Assembly: GCA_000973525.1 (NCBI GenBank)
Contig: CP004391.1
Location: 1,698,001-1,762,000 of the forward strand
Direction: 5' to 3'
Length of the DNA stretch: 64,000 nt
Origin: Pasteurella multocida subsp. multocida OH4807
GTDB taxonomy: Bacteria; Pseudomonadota; Gammaproteobacteria; Enterobacterales; Pasteurellaceae
Below are positions 38,297-48,804 of this stretch, one piece after another. Each line of letters starts with the position of its first letter. The first letter of the stretch is position 1. The position numbers and the translations under genes were made by a program. The notes beneath the pieces are model-generated. The model saw nothing but the letters and a program-made list of their open reading frames with translations. It did no database searches and was not told where the DNA came from.

Positions 38297-39295
38297 CTAT
38301 GCCACAAAACCCACAGCTTGGTAAACCGTCTCTAAGGTTTTCTTCGCACGTTCGCGAGCTTTTTCCGCCCCTTCACGAGCAATTTTATTTAAAAGCGCTT
38401 CGTTATTGCGGAAATGATGGAAACGCTCTTGTAATGTGGTGAGCATGGCTGATACTTCATCTGCCACCGCAGCTTTTAAGTGCCCATACATTTTGCCTTC
38501 AAATTCTGCTTCGAGCTCTGCAATAGATTTACCCGTTACACCAGATAAAATATCTAACAAGTTAGACACACCCGCTTTATTCTGTACATCATAACGCACT
38601 ACTGGTGGCTCATCAGAGTCTGTTACCGCACGTTTAATTTTCTTCGCAACAGCTTTTGGATCTTCTAATAAACCAATCACGTTATTGCGGTTTTCGTCTG
38701 ATTTTGACATTTTCTTTTCAGGCTCAAGCAATGACATGACGCGTGCGCCTGCTTTTGGAATAAACGGCTCTGGCACAGCAAAAAGATCACCATAGATCGC
38801 GTTAAAGCGGTTTGCAATATCACGTGTGATTTCTAAATGTTGTTTTTGGTCTTCGCCCACTGGCACTTGATTTGCTTGATATAACAAAATATCTGCAGCC
38901 ATTAACACAGGATATGTGAATAAACCGACGTTGATATTTTCTGCGTGACGAGCCGATTTATCTTTGAATTGTGTCATTCGACCCATTTCGCCGAAATACG
39001 TATAACAATTTAGCACCCAAGCCAATTGTGTGTGTTCTGGCACGTGTGATTGGATAAAAATAGTGCTTTTTTCAGGATCAATGCCACAAGCTAAATATAA
39101 CGCAAGCACATCTAACGTCGCTTTGCGTAATGCCTCTGGGTCTTGGCGAACGGTAATGGCGTGCAAGTCCACGATACAGAATAAACATTCGTAATCGTCT
39201 TGCATTTTTACCCATTGACGCAATGCACCAAGATAGTTCCCAATGGTTAATTCGCCTGATGGCTGCACGCCACTTAATACAACTGGTTTTGTCAT
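38297..39295 (-). CDS. trpS: Tryptophan--tRNA ligase
   Basis: Class I synthetase of 332 residues. The HIGH-type motif is in [18 protein letters not shown] near residue 9-25 and the KMSKS loop is intact in [15 protein letters not shown] near 195. [20 protein letters not shown] is also typical. AAGGA precedes the ATG. It is the last gene of rpe-gph-trpS, an order shared with E. coli. Confidence 0.97.
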   Translation of the reverse strand: MTKPVVLSGVQPSGELTIGNYLGALRQWVKMQDDYECLFCIVDLHAITVRQDPEALRKATLDVLALYLACGIDPEKSTIFIQSHVPEHTQLAWVLNCYTYFGEMGRMTQFKDKSARHAENINVGLFTYPVLMAADILLYQANQVPVGEDQKQHLEITRDIANRFNAIYGDLFAVPEPFIPKAGARVMSLLEPEKKMSKSDENRNNVIGLLEDPKAVAKKIKRAVTDSDEPPVVRYDVQNKAGVSNLLDILSGVTGKSIAELEAEFEGKMYGHLKAAVADEVSAMLTTLQERFHHFRNNEALLNKIAREGAEKARERAKKTLETVYQAVGFVA

Positions 39296-39304
39296 TGTTA
39301 GTCC

Positions 39305-39979
39305 TTATTTCAAAATCGTCAAAATCTCTGCAAAATCATCAAACACCCAATCAGGATTCGCTTCTGAAATGGGGATGTTGTAGTTGTAACCATAGGTTAA
39401 ACCAACGACTGGGCAGCCTGCTGAGTGTGCGGCTAAAATATCATTTTTTGAATCACCCACAAATAAAATTTGTTTTGGGTATAAACCAAATTTACCACAT
39501 AAATAATACAATGGCGCTGGGTGCGGTTTAATCGCTGGTAAAGATTGACCACCTAACAACTCGCTAAATAAATGATCGATACCAAATGCAGCTAACACAG
39601 GTTGAACGTGTTTTGTTGGCTTATTGGTCACCACTGCTAAGGTGTAGCCTTGTGCTTTTAGCTGTTCCAACGTTTCTTTGACATTTGGATACAAACGGCT
39701 TAAATTACATAAATTTTCACCATAATAGAAACCAAAACGACGTTTTAACTCACGAATTTGTTCGTCATTCAGGCTTTTGCCAGTTTGCGCTTTTGCCCAT
39801 TCTAAAGCACGAGCAATTAAAATATCTGCTCCATTACCAATCCAAGTAAGCACTAACTCTTCAGGTGCTTGGGGTAAATCAAATTCTGCTAATGCTGAAT
39901 TTACTGAGAGTGCCAAATCAGGCAAGCTATTGACTAAGGTGCCATCAAGGTCAAAGCCAATCAATTTAAATTGTGTCAT
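39305..39979 (-). CDS. gph: Phosphoglycolate phosphatase
   Basis: A 224-residue HAD phosphatase with FDLDGTLVNSLPDLALSVN at the N-terminus, VVTNKPTKHVQPVL as motif II near residue 122, and GDSKNDILAAHSAGCPVVGL as motif III/IV near 174. It hydrolyses 2-phosphoglycolate that arises from DNA repair. The operon position between rpe and trpS supports Gph over other HAD enzymes. Confidence 0.95.
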   Translation of the reverse strand: MTQFKLIGFDLDGTLVNSLPDLALSVNSALAEFDLPQAPEELVLTWIGNGADILIARALEWAKAQTGKSLNDEQIRELKRRFGFYYGENLCNLSRLYPNVKETLEQLKAQGYTLAVVTNKPTKHVQPVLAAFGIDHLFSELLGGQSLPAIKPHPAPLYYLCGKFGLYPKQILFVGDSKNDILAAHSAGCPVVGLTYGYNYNIPISEANPDWVFDDFAEILTILK

Positions 39980-39997
39980 TTTCTACCGCACTTTTTA

Positions 39998-40666
39998 TTA
40001 AACAGTTGCTAATTGTTGACGCATTTCGTCAATCACTTTCTTATAATCTGGTTGATCAAAAATTGCAGAACCCGCAACGAACATATCTGCGCCCGCTTTT
40101 GCAATGTCTGCAATATTGTTTACTTTAACACCGCCGTCCACTTCTAAACGGATATCAAAACCGCTTTGGTCAATGCGTTTACGCACTTCACGCAATTTAT
40201 CTAAAGTGCTTGGAATGAAAGATTGCCCGCCAAAACCAGGGTTCACCGACATCAATAAAATCACGTCAACTTTATCCATTACATAATCTAAATAACTGAG
40301 TGGTGTTGCGGGGTTAAACACCAGCCCAGATTTACAACCGCAGTCACGCACAAGCTGTAACGAGCGATCAATATGTTCGGTAGCTTCAGGGTGGAAGGTG
40401 ATGTAAGTTGCCCCCGCTTTCGCAAAATCAGGAATAATGCGATCCACAGGTTTCACCATTAAATGCACATCAATTGGTGCAGTAATGCCGTAATCACGCA
40501 ATGCCTTACATATTGGAGGACCGAAAGTTAAGTTTGGCACATAGTGATTATCCATTACATCAAAGTGGATAACATCTGCACCAGAATTTAAAACATTTTG
40601 AACATCGTCACCTAAACGGGCTAAATCCGCAGACAAAATAGAAGGTGCAATTAAATAAGGTTTCAT
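39998..40666 (-). CDS. rpe: Ribulose-phosphate 3-epimerase
   Basis: Rpe interconverts ribulose-5-P and xylulose-5-P. The 222-residue TIM barrel has [62 protein letters not shown] and [11 protein letters not shown] in family order. I place the start at ATG 40666 with GAGG seven bases upstream; a GTG at 40678 lies in that site itself. Together with tkt and the transaldolase elsewhere in the window it belongs to the non-oxidative pentose phosphate pathway. Confidence 0.97.
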   Translation of the reverse strand: MKPYLIAPSILSADLARLGDDVQNVLNSGADVIHFDVMDNHYVPNLTFGPPICKALRDYGITAPIDVHLMVKPVDRIIPDFAKAGATYITFHPEATEHIDRSLQLVRDCGCKSGLVFNPATPLSYLDYVMDKVDVILLMSVNPGFGGQSFIPSTLDKLREVRKRIDQSGFDIRLEVDGGVKVNNIADIAKAGADMFVAGSAIFDQPDYKKVIDEMRQQLATV

Positions 40667-40769
40667 CGTTGACCTCACTTGTTAACAAATTGTTAAACTA
40701 AACGCTTGCAAAGCGAAAATATTGCGTTTAGTGTACTACTTTATGTTTGAATTATTAAGGAAATTCTTT

Positions 40770-41402
40770 ATGGAGCCGTTTTTACAAGGATTTTTTGTCA
40801 CCTCAGGCTTGATTATCGCAATCGGGGCACAAAATGCGTTTGTATTGAAACAAGGATTACTTAAACAAAATATTCTTGCAGTGATTTTAACCTGCTTTAT
40901 TTGTGACATCATTTTGATTTCATTAGGCGTATTAGGACTAGGCTCATTAATCAGCCAAAGCCCAATGGCAACAGTCGCACTCGCCTTTTTAGGTGGGGCG
41001 TTTTTGCTGTTTTATGGTTTAAACGCCTTTCTTTCTGCTTATCAAGGCAATGCCTCGCTCGCACTGGAAGAACAAGAAAATACACCGCAACGCACCATAC
41101 ACGCCGTGATTGCAACCTTATTGATTACGCTACTGAACCCACACGTTTATTTAGATACGGTTGTGATTTTAGGTGGGATTGCTGGCACCTTGGCATTTGA
41201 TGAAAAACTGTTCTTTTTAGTCGGTTCATTGCTCGTGTCGGCATTATGGTTTTTCAGCTTAGGTTATGGCGCAAGATTATTAATTCCATTTTTCCGCAGA
41301 CCCATTACGTGGCGCATTTTAGATCTCGTGATTGGCGTGATTATGTGGGCTATTGCCGTCAGCTTAGTGCATTATGGTATTACCTTATTTAAGATGTTAT
41401 AA
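40770..41402 (+). CDS. LysE/ArgO-type amino-acid exporter
   Basis: A 210-residue protein with six predicted helices. The start GFFVTSGLIIAIGAQNAFVL is the LysE-family signature, and LLITLLNPHVYLDTVVILGG near residue 120 carries the conserved NPH.YLD. It should export basic amino acids such as lysine or arginine. I use ATG 40770, preceded by AAGGA with suitable spacing; an in-frame upstream start at 40722 lacks one. A LysR-type partner (ArgP/LysG) is not adjacent. Confidence 0.88.
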   Translation: MEPFLQGFFVTSGLIIAIGAQNAFVLKQGLLKQNILAVILTCFICDIILISLGVLGLGSLISQSPMATVALAFLGGAFLLFYGLNAFLSAYQGNASLALEEQENTPQRTIHAVIATLLITLLNPHVYLDTVVILGGIAGTLAFDEKLFFLVGSLLVSALWFFSLGYGARLLIPFFRRPITWRILDLVIGVIMWAIAVSLVHYGITLFKML

Positions 41403-41496
41403 GGCAAAATCAGTCAAAAGAAGCAAAGGTGAGAAGATAAATTGTTTTTCAATCCACAATGCCTTTGCTACAATTTTGACCTAATATGAAAATGAA

Positions 41497-41979
41497 ATGA
41501 GCAAAATGACTGAAAATTTAACCGCACTTTGTCCCTGTCAATCAGGTCAACTTTATCAAGATTGCTGTGCGCCATTCCACCAGCAACAGCAATTTCCCGC
41601 CAATGCCATGCAATTGATGCGTTCTCGCTATACCGCTTACGTATCGAAAAATATCGATTATATTGTGCAAACCACTGTGCCAAGTCAGCAGCATTTACTA
41701 CCGATTGCCGAATTAAAAAACTGGGCAGAACACACGCAATGGGTGGGATTAACCATTGTCAAACACGAACCACTTTCGAAAACCCACAGTACTGTGGAGT
41801 TTGATGCACACTTTGCTACGGATGAAGGCACGCAAGTGCATAATGAAAAATCGCTATTTGTGAATATTGAAGGGCGTTGGTATTTTGTCGATCCAACAGT
41901 CCCGTTACCCACAATGAAACAGCCTTGTCTTTGTGGTTCAAATAAAAAATTCAAACATTGTTGTGGAGGTTTACTGTGA
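41497..41979 (+). CDS. YchJ-family SEC-C motif protein
   Basis: The 160-residue protein has zinc-binding SEC-C motifs at both ends: [13 protein letters not shown] near residue 12 and [13 protein letters not shown] at the C-terminus. The middle contains [11 protein letters not shown] and a cystatin-like NTF2 fold region, as in E. coli YchJ. The function is not known. It overlaps the start of the next gene, whose ribosome-binding site GGAGG lies in this coding end. Confidence 0.9.
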   Translation: MSKMTENLTALCPCQSGQLYQDCCAPFHQQQQFPANAMQLMRSRYTAYVSKNIDYIVQTTVPSQQHLLPIAELKNWAEHTQWVGLTIVKHEPLSKTHSTVEFDAHFATDEGTQVHNEKSLFVNIEGRWYFVDPTVPLPTMKQPCLCGSNKKFKHCCGGLL

Positions 41980-42926
41980 ACAACATTTTAAAAAACACCC
42001 TACTTTTCTCGAAACTGTTTTGGCTTCGTTTTCAACAAAATAAATTAAGCCAAGCGGCGGGTTATTTAACTTATAGCACAATGCTCGCCCTTGTCCCGCT
42101 TGTGATGGTGGTGTTTTCCGTGTTCTCTGCCTTCCCTGTTTTTAACGAAGTGACTGGCGAGTTAAAAGGCTTTATTTTCAATAACTTTGCACCACAAGCG
42201 AGCGATATGGTAGGGCAATATATTGATGAGTTCGTGAGTAACTCGAAGCAAATGAGTGCTGTCGGCGTGATCAGTTTGGTGGTGGTTGCCTTAATGCTGA
42301 TTAATTCGATTGATCGCACCCTTAACTCAATTTGGCACGACACGACCATTCGCCCGCTCGTCTTTTCTTTTGCCATTTATTGGTTAATTTTGACATTAGG
42401 TCCGTTATTGATTGGGGCAAGTATCGGTGTGAGCTCTTACATCGCCACAATGTTGAATGACAATATTTCGTTGCCATTTGGCTTAAAAGTATTGAGTTTT
42501 GTACCGTTCTTTTTAACTTGGTTAATCTTCACCTTGATTTACACCGTTGTGCCAAATAAAAAAGTAAAAATCGTTCATTCAGCTATCGGAGCGTTAGTCG
42601 CTGCAGTGTTCTTCACCTTAGGTAAACAAGCCTTCCTTTGGTATGTCACCACATTCCCTTCCTATCAATTAATTTATGGGGCGATGGCAACCTTGCCAAT
42701 TATGTTGTTGTGGATCCAACTCAGCTGGGTGGTGATTTTAATTGGTGCACAATTAGCTTCTGTATTGGCAGACTACACGTTATGTAAGCAAGGCGAAATA
42801 AGCGTTCAAGAACTGGTAGAAGCGGACACTCACGAGCCGGCATTACAACAGAAAATCGAAAAAACCGAACAAGAACTCAAAGCAGAAATTGCACAAAGAA
42901 AACAATTATTGGAGAAACAAGGATGA
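41976..42926 (+). CDS. YihY/BrkB-family inner-membrane protein
   Basis: A 316-residue protein with about six helices: [35 protein letters not shown], and [20 protein letters not shown] followed by [14 protein letters not shown]. These mark the YihY (UPF0761) family once mis-named RNase BN. I start at GTG 41976, which has TGGAGG upstream and overlaps the YchJ stop (GTGA). Its stop overlaps the dtd ATG by four bases. The yihY-dtd pair is conserved in gammaproteobacteria. Confidence 0.92.
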   Translation: MNNILKNTLLFSKLFWLRFQQNKLSQAAGYLTYSTMLALVPLVMVVFSVFSAFPVFNEVTGELKGFIFNNFAPQASDMVGQYIDEFVSNSKQMSAVGVISLVVVALMLINSIDRTLNSIWHDTTIRPLVFSFAIYWLILTLGPLLIGASIGVSSYIATMLNDNISLPFGLKVLSFVPFFLTWLIFTLIYTVVPNKKVKIVHSAIGALVAAVFFTLGKQAFLWYVTTFPSYQLIYGAMATLPIMLLWIQLSWVVILIGAQLASVLADYTLCKQGEISVQELVEADTHEPALQQKIEKTEQELKAEIAQRKQLLEKQG

Positions 42927-43357
42927 TCGCACTGATTCAACGTGTTACGCAAGCAAAAGTAGAAGCAGATAATCAGATTGTCGGCGAAATTGGACAAGGT
43001 TTATTGGTGTTACTTGGTGTACAAAAAGAAGATGACCAAGTTAAAGCCGATCGTTTAATTGAAAAAGTGATTAATTATCGAGTGTTTAGCGATGAAGAAG
43101 GCAAGATGAATCTCAATGTGCAACAAATTCATGGGCAAGTGCTTGTCGTTTCTCAATTCACCTTAGCTGCTGATACGCAAAAAGGTTTACGCCCAAGTTT
43201 TTCTCGTGGTGCACCGCCCGCTCTTGCAGAAGAGTTATATGATTATGTGGTGAAAAAGTGCGGTGAAAAAATTCCAACTTCTAGCGGTCAATTTGCTGCA
43301 GATATGCAGGTCAGTTTAACGAATGATGGTCCCGTCACATTTTGGCTAGAAGTCTAA
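42923..43357 (+). CDS. dtd: D-aminoacyl-tRNA deacylase
   Basis: Dtd hydrolyses D-aminoacyl-tRNA and mischarged Gly-tRNA-Ala. The 144-residue protein has the two cross-subunit active-site motifs SQFTL (in [19 protein letters not shown]) and [10 protein letters not shown] with the Gly-cisPro dipeptide. The start overlaps yihY (ATGA). A bidirectional terminator follows, with nlpD convergent. Confidence 0.96.
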   Translation: MIALIQRVTQAKVEADNQIVGEIGQGLLVLLGVQKEDDQVKADRLIEKVINYRVFSDEEGKMNLNVQQIHGQVLVVSQFTLAADTQKGLRPSFSRGAPPALAEELYDYVVKKCGEKIPTSSGQFAADMQVSLTNDGPVTFWLEV

Positions 43358-43363
43358 AGACAA

Positions 43364-43395
43364 AAAAATAGGACATCACATAATGTCCTATTTTT
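43364..43395. terminator. Bidirectional terminator between dtd and nlpD
   Basis: AAAAATAGGACAT, loop CACATA, ATGTCCTATTTTT is a perfect 13-base stem with A- and T-runs that serve both convergent genes. Confidence 0.92.
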
Positions 43396-43405
43396 CCCAT
43401 CCCTC

Positions 43406-44800
43406 TTAGCGCTTCGGTAAATAACGTGTTGGATCAACGGATTTACCTTTGTAACGAATTTCAAAGTGAAGTTTCACGCTGTTCGTTCCTGAGCTACCCA
43501 TTTTAGCAATTTGTTGCCCAGCTCTCACTTCTTCCTGATCTTTCACTAAAATGCTTTCATTGTGCGCATACGCACTTAAATAATCATCATTGTGTTTAAT
43601 GATAATTAAGTTGCCATAGCCACGTAACGCATTCCCCGCATAAACCACACGTCCTGCCGCTGCCGCATTTACCGCTTGTCCACGTGAGCCCGCAATATCA
43701 ATCCCTTTATTGCCACCATCAGCCGTCGAGAAACCTTGCACGACGCTGCCTTTTGTTGGCCATTGCCATGCAACGTTAGATACCGTCGCTTTCGTGGTCG
43801 GCACAGGAACAGAAACTGGAGAATCAACGACCGGCTGTACAACAGGTTGAGGCGCTGGTGCCGAAGAGGTTGATGCACTGACGCCAGATTTAATCGGACC
43901 AATAATCGTGCCATCAGAACCATATTGTGTACCATTTGGACCTGGCGTATAGGTTACTTCTTTTGTTTTAGGTTGATCAACTGCTGGCACCACAGGCTGC
44001 GTGACAGGTTGTGGTGTCACAACCGCCCTACCATTTGAAACACGCAACGTTTGACCAACACTTAAACGATAAGGCTCTGACATATTATTTAATGCCGCCA
44101 ACTCTTTGACGTCTAAACCCGAGATATAAGCAATCAGATACATCGTATCGCCTTTGCGTACAGTATATGTTTCACCTTTATAAAATCCTTTGTCGATTTT
44201 ACTGTAATCAGGACGATTATTGGTTGGATCTCGAGGAATATTAAAATCTTGACTGACGGACTGTGTTGTCGTGTTGGTCGTTGTCGTCGTGGTACCCACG
44301 ATTGCAGGAGAAGTGGTCGCGTAGGCATTATTACCATTAGCGACTTTCAATACTTGTCCTGTGCTTAATTGATAAGGCTCTGACAAATGATTTAACGTTG
44401 CAATCTCTTTCACACTGAGTCCAGAAATATAAGAAATTAAATACATGCTGTCGCCTTTACGGACAGTATATGTCTCTCCTTTATACGAACCACGTACAAT
44501 TTTACTGTAATCAGGCTGATGTGTCACAGGGTGACGAGGAATGTCAAAATGTGAGGATGACGTTGAAGTAGATGGCGTGATGGGTGTCGTTGGTTGATAT
44601 GTAGGTTGTCCCATTCCGCTCGGCATAGTATCGTGTTGTTGAATTTGAGGCTCCCAAGAACCGCTTCCACCCGCCTCAACTGGTTGCATAATACCTGGTG
44701 TCAAATTGCCATCTGCACTTTCTACTGGTGCAGGGCCAGTTGAATTACATGCGGTTAATACAGCGATACTGATAGGCAAAAGTAAAAACGACTTTTTCAT
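43406..44800 (-). CDS. nlpD: NlpD/LppB lipoprotein, amidase activator
   Basis: An outer-membrane lipoprotein (lipobox LTAC, Cys18) of 464 residues. Two near-identical segments of about 70 residues (85-155 and 186-256) each carry a LysM domain, YTVRKGDSMYLISYISGL and YTVRKGDTMYLIAYISGL. The C-terminal LytM/M23 domain spans about 340-460. The first zinc ligand of HxGxD is replaced (NKGIDIAG), so it is a degenerate, non-catalytic domain like E. coli NlpD, which activates the amidase AmiC in cell separation. It is the last gene of the surE-side cluster; rpoS, which normally follows, is absent. Confidence 0.95.
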   Translation of the reverse strand: MKKSFLLLPISIAVLTACNSTGPAPVESADGNLTPGIMQPVEAGGSGSWEPQIQQHDTMPSGMGQPTYQPTTPITPSTSTSSSHFDIPRHPVTHQPDYSKIVRGSYKGETYTVRKGDSMYLISYISGLSVKEIATLNHLSEPYQLSTGQVLKVANGNNAYATTSPAIVGTTTTTTNTTTQSVSQDFNIPRDPTNNRPDYSKIDKGFYKGETYTVRKGDTMYLIAYISGLDVKELAALNNMSEPYRLSVGQTLRVSNGRAVVTPQPVTQPVVPAVDQPKTKEVTYTPGPNGTQYGSDGTIIGPIKSGVSASTSSAPAPQPVVQPVVDSPVSVPVPTTKATVSNVAWQWPTKGSVVQGFSTADGGNKGIDIAGSRGQAVNAAAAGRVVYAGNALRGYGNLIIIKHNDDYLSAYAHNESILVKDQEEVRAGQQIAKMGSSGTNSVKLHFEIRYKGKSVDPTRYLPKR

Positions 44801-44835
44801 TTGCTAGTTTCCTCTTTCTTATTTTAAATTCATGC

Positions 44836-44997
44836 TTAATGCTTAGTAATTTCAGGTAGCCAGCTACCCCCTTCTACTGCGCCAGTACCTGAGACTGGCT
44901 CCATAATGCCAGGGCTTAATGTACTTTCATTTTGGACATTTGTTGAACAGGCGCTTAACACTAACATCATAGACAACAATAAAACTAATTTATTCAT
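44836..44997 (-). CDS. 53-residue lipoprotein resembling the NlpD N-terminus
   Basis: MNKLVLLLSMMLVLSACSTN begins with a signal peptide and lipobox LSAC, Cys17. The mature part contains LSPGIMEPVSGTG and GGSWLPEITKH, matching LTPGIMQPVEAGG and GSWEPQIQQH of the neighbouring NlpD just after its own lipid-modified cysteine. GAAGG lies seven bases before the ATG and it is 13 bases after the upstream yqaA-like gene, so translation is well supported. It ends 35 bases before nlpD. Likely a duplicated and shortened nlpD start. The role is unknown. Confidence 0.85.
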   Translation of the reverse strand: MNKLVLLLSMMLVLSACSTNVQNESTLSPGIMEPVSGTGAVEGGSWLPEITKH

Positions 44998-45010
44998 TTT
45001 CAACCTTCAA

Positions 45011-45586
45011 TTATCTCAAAATAACATATGCGATCACAGCTAAAACCACAACAGACCAACCTATTAGCTCAATTGAACGACGCAACTTGTCTGCAAATTT
45101 CTCACCACCCCATGCGGCTAACTTTGCCACCAACACAAAACGTGCCGCTCGAGAAACAAATGCTGTCAATAAAAATGGCAAGAAGGCCATTTGCATGACG
45201 CCTGCACAAATCATAAAGACTTTATAAGGGATGGGTGAAAATCCTGCGACAAACACCACTAAAATTCCCCATTTTTCAAACCACGAAATCGCCGTTTCCC
45301 AATGATGCTGATAACCAAATTGTTGGATATAATGTTGCACAAAATCGACGGCATAATAGCCTAAGCCATAGCCAATAGCCCCGCCAATAACAGAAGCAAT
45401 GGCGGTGTAAAGCGCAAGTTTCATTGCTATACGCGGTTTTGACATCGCCATCGGAATCAACATCACATCAGGTGGAATCGGGAAAAATATTGCTTCAATA
45501 AAACTGGTAAAAGCAAGAAAAAACGTGGCATAACGGTGTTTTGACCATTCCATCGTTTTATCATACATTGTGCCGAAGATGTTCAA
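45011..45586 (-). CDS. YqaA/DedA-family (VTT-domain) membrane protein
   Basis: A 191-residue protein with about four to five helices. FLAFTSFIEAIFFPIPPDVM near residue 22 and GFSPIPYKVFMICAGVMQM near residue 117 are the paired VTT/DedA motifs. The likely start is TTG 45586, eight bases after AGGAAG; the next in-frame ATG (45568) has no ribosome-binding site. It lies between surE and the small lipoprotein, where E. coli has pcm. A lipid or envelope role is typical of the family but not specific. Confidence 0.86.
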   Translation of the reverse strand: MNIFGTMYDKTMEWSKHRYATFFLAFTSFIEAIFFPIPPDVMLIPMAMSKPRIAMKLALYTAIASVIGGAIGYGLGYYAVDFVQHYIQQFGYQHHWETAISWFEKWGILVVFVAGFSPIPYKVFMICAGVMQMAFLPFLLTAFVSRAARFVLVAKLAAWGGEKFADKLRRSIELIGWSVVVLAVIAYVILR

Positions 45587-45621
45587 TCTTATTTCTTCCT
45601 AAAAAACTCAAAAACGAGCCA

Positions 45622-46362
45622 TTATTCACTTTCTAACCAATCTTGTAAAGCTTGTAACGAATGATACGCTGTCATATCAGCTTGAATCGGGGTCAAGGAT
45701 ACATACCCCTGCTTCACGGCGTGGAAATCTGTGCCTTCCTGTTCATTTTCAGCTAACCCAGCGGGTCCCACCCAGTAAATCGTCTCACCTCGAGGATCAC
45801 GTTGTTTAATGACTTCCGCGGCGGCGGCGCGATAACCTAAATGACATACTTTTATCCCTTTCAATTGTTCATAAGGAATATCGGGAACATTAATATTGAT
45901 TATTTCGCGAGACTTTAAAATTTGCCCATGTAATTTAGGAATCAATTCACAAACCACACGCGCGGCGGTTTCATAATGTTGACGTCCGTCCAAGGAAACA
46001 GCAATTGCAGGTAAGCCCAAATAACGCCCTTCTAATGCTGCCGCAACGGTACCTGAATAAATCACATCATCACCTAAATTTACCCCCGCATTGATCCCCG
46101 ATATCACTAAATCAACTTGCCCAGATAAAAAGCCATTCAGGGCTAAGTACACACAATCTGCAGGTGTACCATTTAAACAATAATCACCATTTGCTAAACG
46201 CAAAGGGCGTAGCGGTTCGACTAAAGTCAGTGAGCTTGAAGCAGCACTACGATTACGATCGGGAGCAACAAGTGTCACATCAGCAAATTTGCGTAACTCA
46301 CGAGCGAGTATTTGAATCCCCTCTGCGTGAATACCATCGTCGTTGCTGAGAAGAATTTTCAT
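45622..46362 (-). CDS. surE: 5'/3'-nucleotidase SurE
   Basis: SurE is a metal-dependent nucleoside monophosphate phosphatase. The 246-residue protein has [20 protein letters not shown] with the metal-binding [17 protein letters not shown] near residue 35, [11 protein letters not shown] and [20 protein letters not shown] near 95. It lies downstream of truD, as in E. coli. Confidence 0.96.
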   Translation of the reverse strand: MKILLSNDDGIHAEGIQILARELRKFADVTLVAPDRNRSAASSSLTLVEPLRPLRLANGDYCLNGTPADCVYLALNGFLSGQVDLVISGINAGVNLGDDVIYSGTVAAALEGRYLGLPAIAVSLDGRQHYETAARVVCELIPKLHGQILKSREIININVPDIPYEQLKGIKVCHLGYRAAAAEVIKQRDPRGETIYWVGPAGLAENEQEGTDFHAVKQGYVSLTPIQADMTAYHSLQALQDWLESE

Positions 46363-46471
46363 GATTTATCCTTATGTTATCCATTGCGTTATTAACGCAT
46401 TTCCTATTAAAAACTGAACTCACAAGAAGAGCGAAACTTTTATTATGCGACTTTTCTACTTTAACGTTAAA

Positions 46472-47497
46472 TCAGTCTTCTTGTACGTTGACCAACTCTC
46501 GTACTAATGCCGTGGCGTAGCTGCCTGCTGGTAAATAAAAAAACAACTTTAGCCCCGCGTCAATAAATTCCCAACGTAGCCCCTGAGGGTGCATGAGGAT
46601 GGGGCGGCGCGCAGCTTGCATACGCTCTTGTGCCATTAATTTCAATAACGCCTCGTGTTGCTCTACCACTTGATTTTCCAACTCACTCGCTGAAAGAAGT
46701 GACTCCCCGACTAATGGGGCTGTGAGCAAAATATCCTGTTTTTCTAACCGCACTTGTAACGCATTCAGATCTTCACGCTCATCCGCTTGGAACCAGCTAT
46801 GTGAACCTTGTAACTGTAAAATATCACCAGGCAATACTTGATGCGCCAGCTGTAAACGTAAACGTTCTGACACTACTAAATTAAAGATTTCACTGCGCGC
46901 CGCAGAAAGATAAAAACTACGTTTTTTGCGATCTTTGACAGTAATTTCACCTCTCGCCCAACGTAATGCTTGCGTAAGATTATGACCATCACGCCCAAAA
47001 CGCTGTTCCGTAAAATAATTTGGAAAGCCCAACACCTTGAGTGTGTCCAATCGCGCGTTCAATGCTTCTGTTTCTTTCGCGCCGCGTAACAAAATTTCAA
47101 AATGATTGCCATCAAGACTGCCTGTACGGATCTTACGGTGATGGCGAGTCACCGCTAAAATCTCCACCCCGTCTAACTGAAATTGGCTGAAATCAGGTGT
47201 AGGTTGACCAGGCATATGTAAACAAAACCATTGTTCTGTGATAGCTTTTCGATCTTTTAAGCCGGCATACCCCATATTACGCTCAGAAACACCTGCAAAT
47301 TTTGCTAATTTTTCACCAACAAAGAGGGTATTGCAGTCTGTTTTACGTACTTTCACTGCGACAAATTCACCGTCACCCGACAGTATATAACCCAGTTCTT
47401 CTTTCACGATAAAATCTGCACATTCGGCTTTCAGAAGTGCAGTCTGTTTTTCGTCACTTCCCATATATTGTGACGACTGTAAATAAGCGAGCTTCAT
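46472..47497 (-). CDS. truD: tRNA pseudouridine(13) synthase TruD
   Basis: TruD makes pseudouridine 13 in tRNA-Glu. The 341-residue protein has the catalytic Asp in [19 protein letters not shown] near residue 80, [20 protein letters not shown] near 120, [14 protein letters not shown] near 155, and a TRUD insertion domain. It is separated from surE by 109 bases in which I see nothing definite, and from ispF by a hairpin. Confidence 0.96.
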   Translation of the reverse strand: MKLAYLQSSQYMGSDEKQTALLKAECADFIVKEELGYILSGDGEFVAVKVRKTDCNTLFVGEKLAKFAGVSERNMGYAGLKDRKAITEQWFCLHMPGQPTPDFSQFQLDGVEILAVTRHHRKIRTGSLDGNHFEILLRGAKETEALNARLDTLKVLGFPNYFTEQRFGRDGHNLTQALRWARGEITVKDRKKRSFYLSAARSEIFNLVVSERLRLQLAHQVLPGDILQLQGSHSWFQADEREDLNALQVRLEKQDILLTAPLVGESLLSASELENQVVEQHEALLKLMAQERMQAARRPILMHPQGLRWEFIDAGLKLFFYLPAGSYATALVRELVNVQED

Positions 47498-47517
47498 GTA
47501 TTCCTTGTTAATAGAGT

Positions 47518-47549
47518 AATAAAGGCGAACTGCAAGGCTCGCCTTTATT
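47518..47549 (-). terminator. Hairpin between ispF and truD
   Basis: AATAAAGGCGA and TCGCCTTTATT form an 11-base stem around a 10-base loop. On the plus strand it is followed by GTTTT, and on the minus strand by ACTCTATT. It may end or attenuate the ispDF transcript before truD. Confidence 0.6.
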
Positions 47550-47599
47550 GTTTTATCTGATTGGAGAAAACTGTGTTAACACGACTTTCTGATAAAAAA

Positions 47600-48082
47600 T
47601 TAGGCTTTGACGACTAACGCTACAGCCTCACAGGCAATGCCTTCACCACGTCCCGTAAAACCTAACTTTTCACTTGTCGTCGCTTTAACATTCACTTGTT
47701 CAATATCACACGCAAGATCTTCGGCAATGGCGGCACGCATCGCATCAATATGTGGGCGCATTTTAGGTGCTTGAGCGATGATTGTCACATCGACGTTACC
47801 CACAGTGTACCCTTTCGCTTGTACCTGAGCATAGGCTTCACGCAATAAACCGCGACTATCTGCGCCTTTGTATTGCATATCGGTATCTGGAAAAAGCTTG
47901 CCAATATCCCCTAGCGCAACAGCTCCCAATAACGCATCAGTGAGTGCGTGAAGGGCGACATCACCATCTGAATGCGCAAGTAACCCTTTCTCATAAGGCA
48001 CCGCAACACCACCAATAATAATCGGACCCTCACCCCCAAAGGCGTGAACATCAAAACCATGACCAATTCGAATATTCATCAT
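47600..48082 (-). CDS. ispF: 2-C-methyl-D-erythritol 2,4-cyclodiphosphate synthase
   Basis: IspF cyclises CDP-ME-2-phosphate in the MEP isoprenoid pathway. The 160-residue protein has the zinc ligands in [11 protein letters not shown] near residue 5-14, [20 protein letters not shown] with His and Asp near 40, [10 protein letters not shown], and the C-terminal [17 protein letters not shown]. It follows ispD by 11 bases. Confidence 0.97.
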   Translation of the reverse strand: MMNIRIGHGFDVHAFGGEGPIIIGGVAVPYEKGLLAHSDGDVALHALTDALLGAVALGDIGKLFPDTDMQYKGADSRGLLREAYAQVQAKGYTVGNVDVTIIAQAPKMRPHIDAMRAAIAEDLACDIEQVNVKATTSEKLGFTGRGEGIACEAVALVVKA

Positions 48083-48093
48083 TTTTTCTTCTC

Positions 48094-48804
48094 TTATTGT
48101 GCTTTTCTGGTTAAATAAAATTCAGCTAATGCCAAATCTTCAGGACGGGTCACTTTAATGTTATCACTGCGCCCTGCGACTAAGTGCGGTCGATATCCCG
48201 CAAATTCCATCGCTGAAGCCTCATCCGTCACGGATACCCCTTGTGCCAATGCGTGTTCTAATGCTTGTGCTAAAGTTTCTACAGGGAAAAATTGTGGCGT
48301 ATGCGCCAGCCAAAGCTGTGAACGATCTTCAGTGTGCTGAATGTGTAAATTGTCCAACGTACGTTTAATGGTATCTGTAACAGGTGTGGCTAGAATCGCA
48401 CCGTTTTCATCATCAACCTGCACTAATTTATCCAGATCTTGATGAGTTAAACAAGGACGGGCTGCATCATGCACCATGACCCAAAAATCTGTTGCATGTT
48501 GTGCCGCCTTTCTTACTGCATTAATCCCGTTTAATACTGAATCTGCACGATTTTCACCGCCCTCAACCACTTGGATTTTCGGGTGTGTTAATAAGGATAA
48601 ACGAGAAATATAAGGATCCTGTGGCGCAACCGCTAACACAATTTTTTCGATCAAAGGATAAGTTAACAACACAGATAACGTATGCTCTAAAATCGTTTTT
48701 CCGTGAATTTGCAGATATTGTTTCGGCTTATCTGCCCGCATACGACTACCAACTCCTGCGGCAGGCACAACTGCAACAATTTTACGTTGAATCACCTGCT
48801 TCAT
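48094..48804 (-). CDS. ispD: 2-C-methyl-D-erythritol 4-phosphate cytidylyltransferase
   Basis: IspD makes CDP-ME from MEP and CTP. The 236-residue protein has the CTP-binding [20 protein letters not shown] near residue 12, [17 protein letters not shown] near 108, and [19 protein letters not shown] near 185. The start overlaps the ftsB stop by one base, so the two are translationally coupled. Confidence 0.97.
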   Translation of the reverse strand: MKQVIQRKIVAVVPAAGVGSRMRADKPKQYLQIHGKTILEHTLSVLLTYPLIEKIVLAVAPQDPYISRLSLLTHPKIQVVEGGENRADSVLNGINAVRKAAQHATDFWVMVHDAARPCLTHQDLDKLVQVDDENGAILATPVTDTIKRTLDNLHIQHTEDRSQLWLAHTPQFFPVETLAQALEHALAQGVSVTDEASAMEFAGYRPHLVAGRSDNIKVTRPEDLALAEFYLTRKAQ

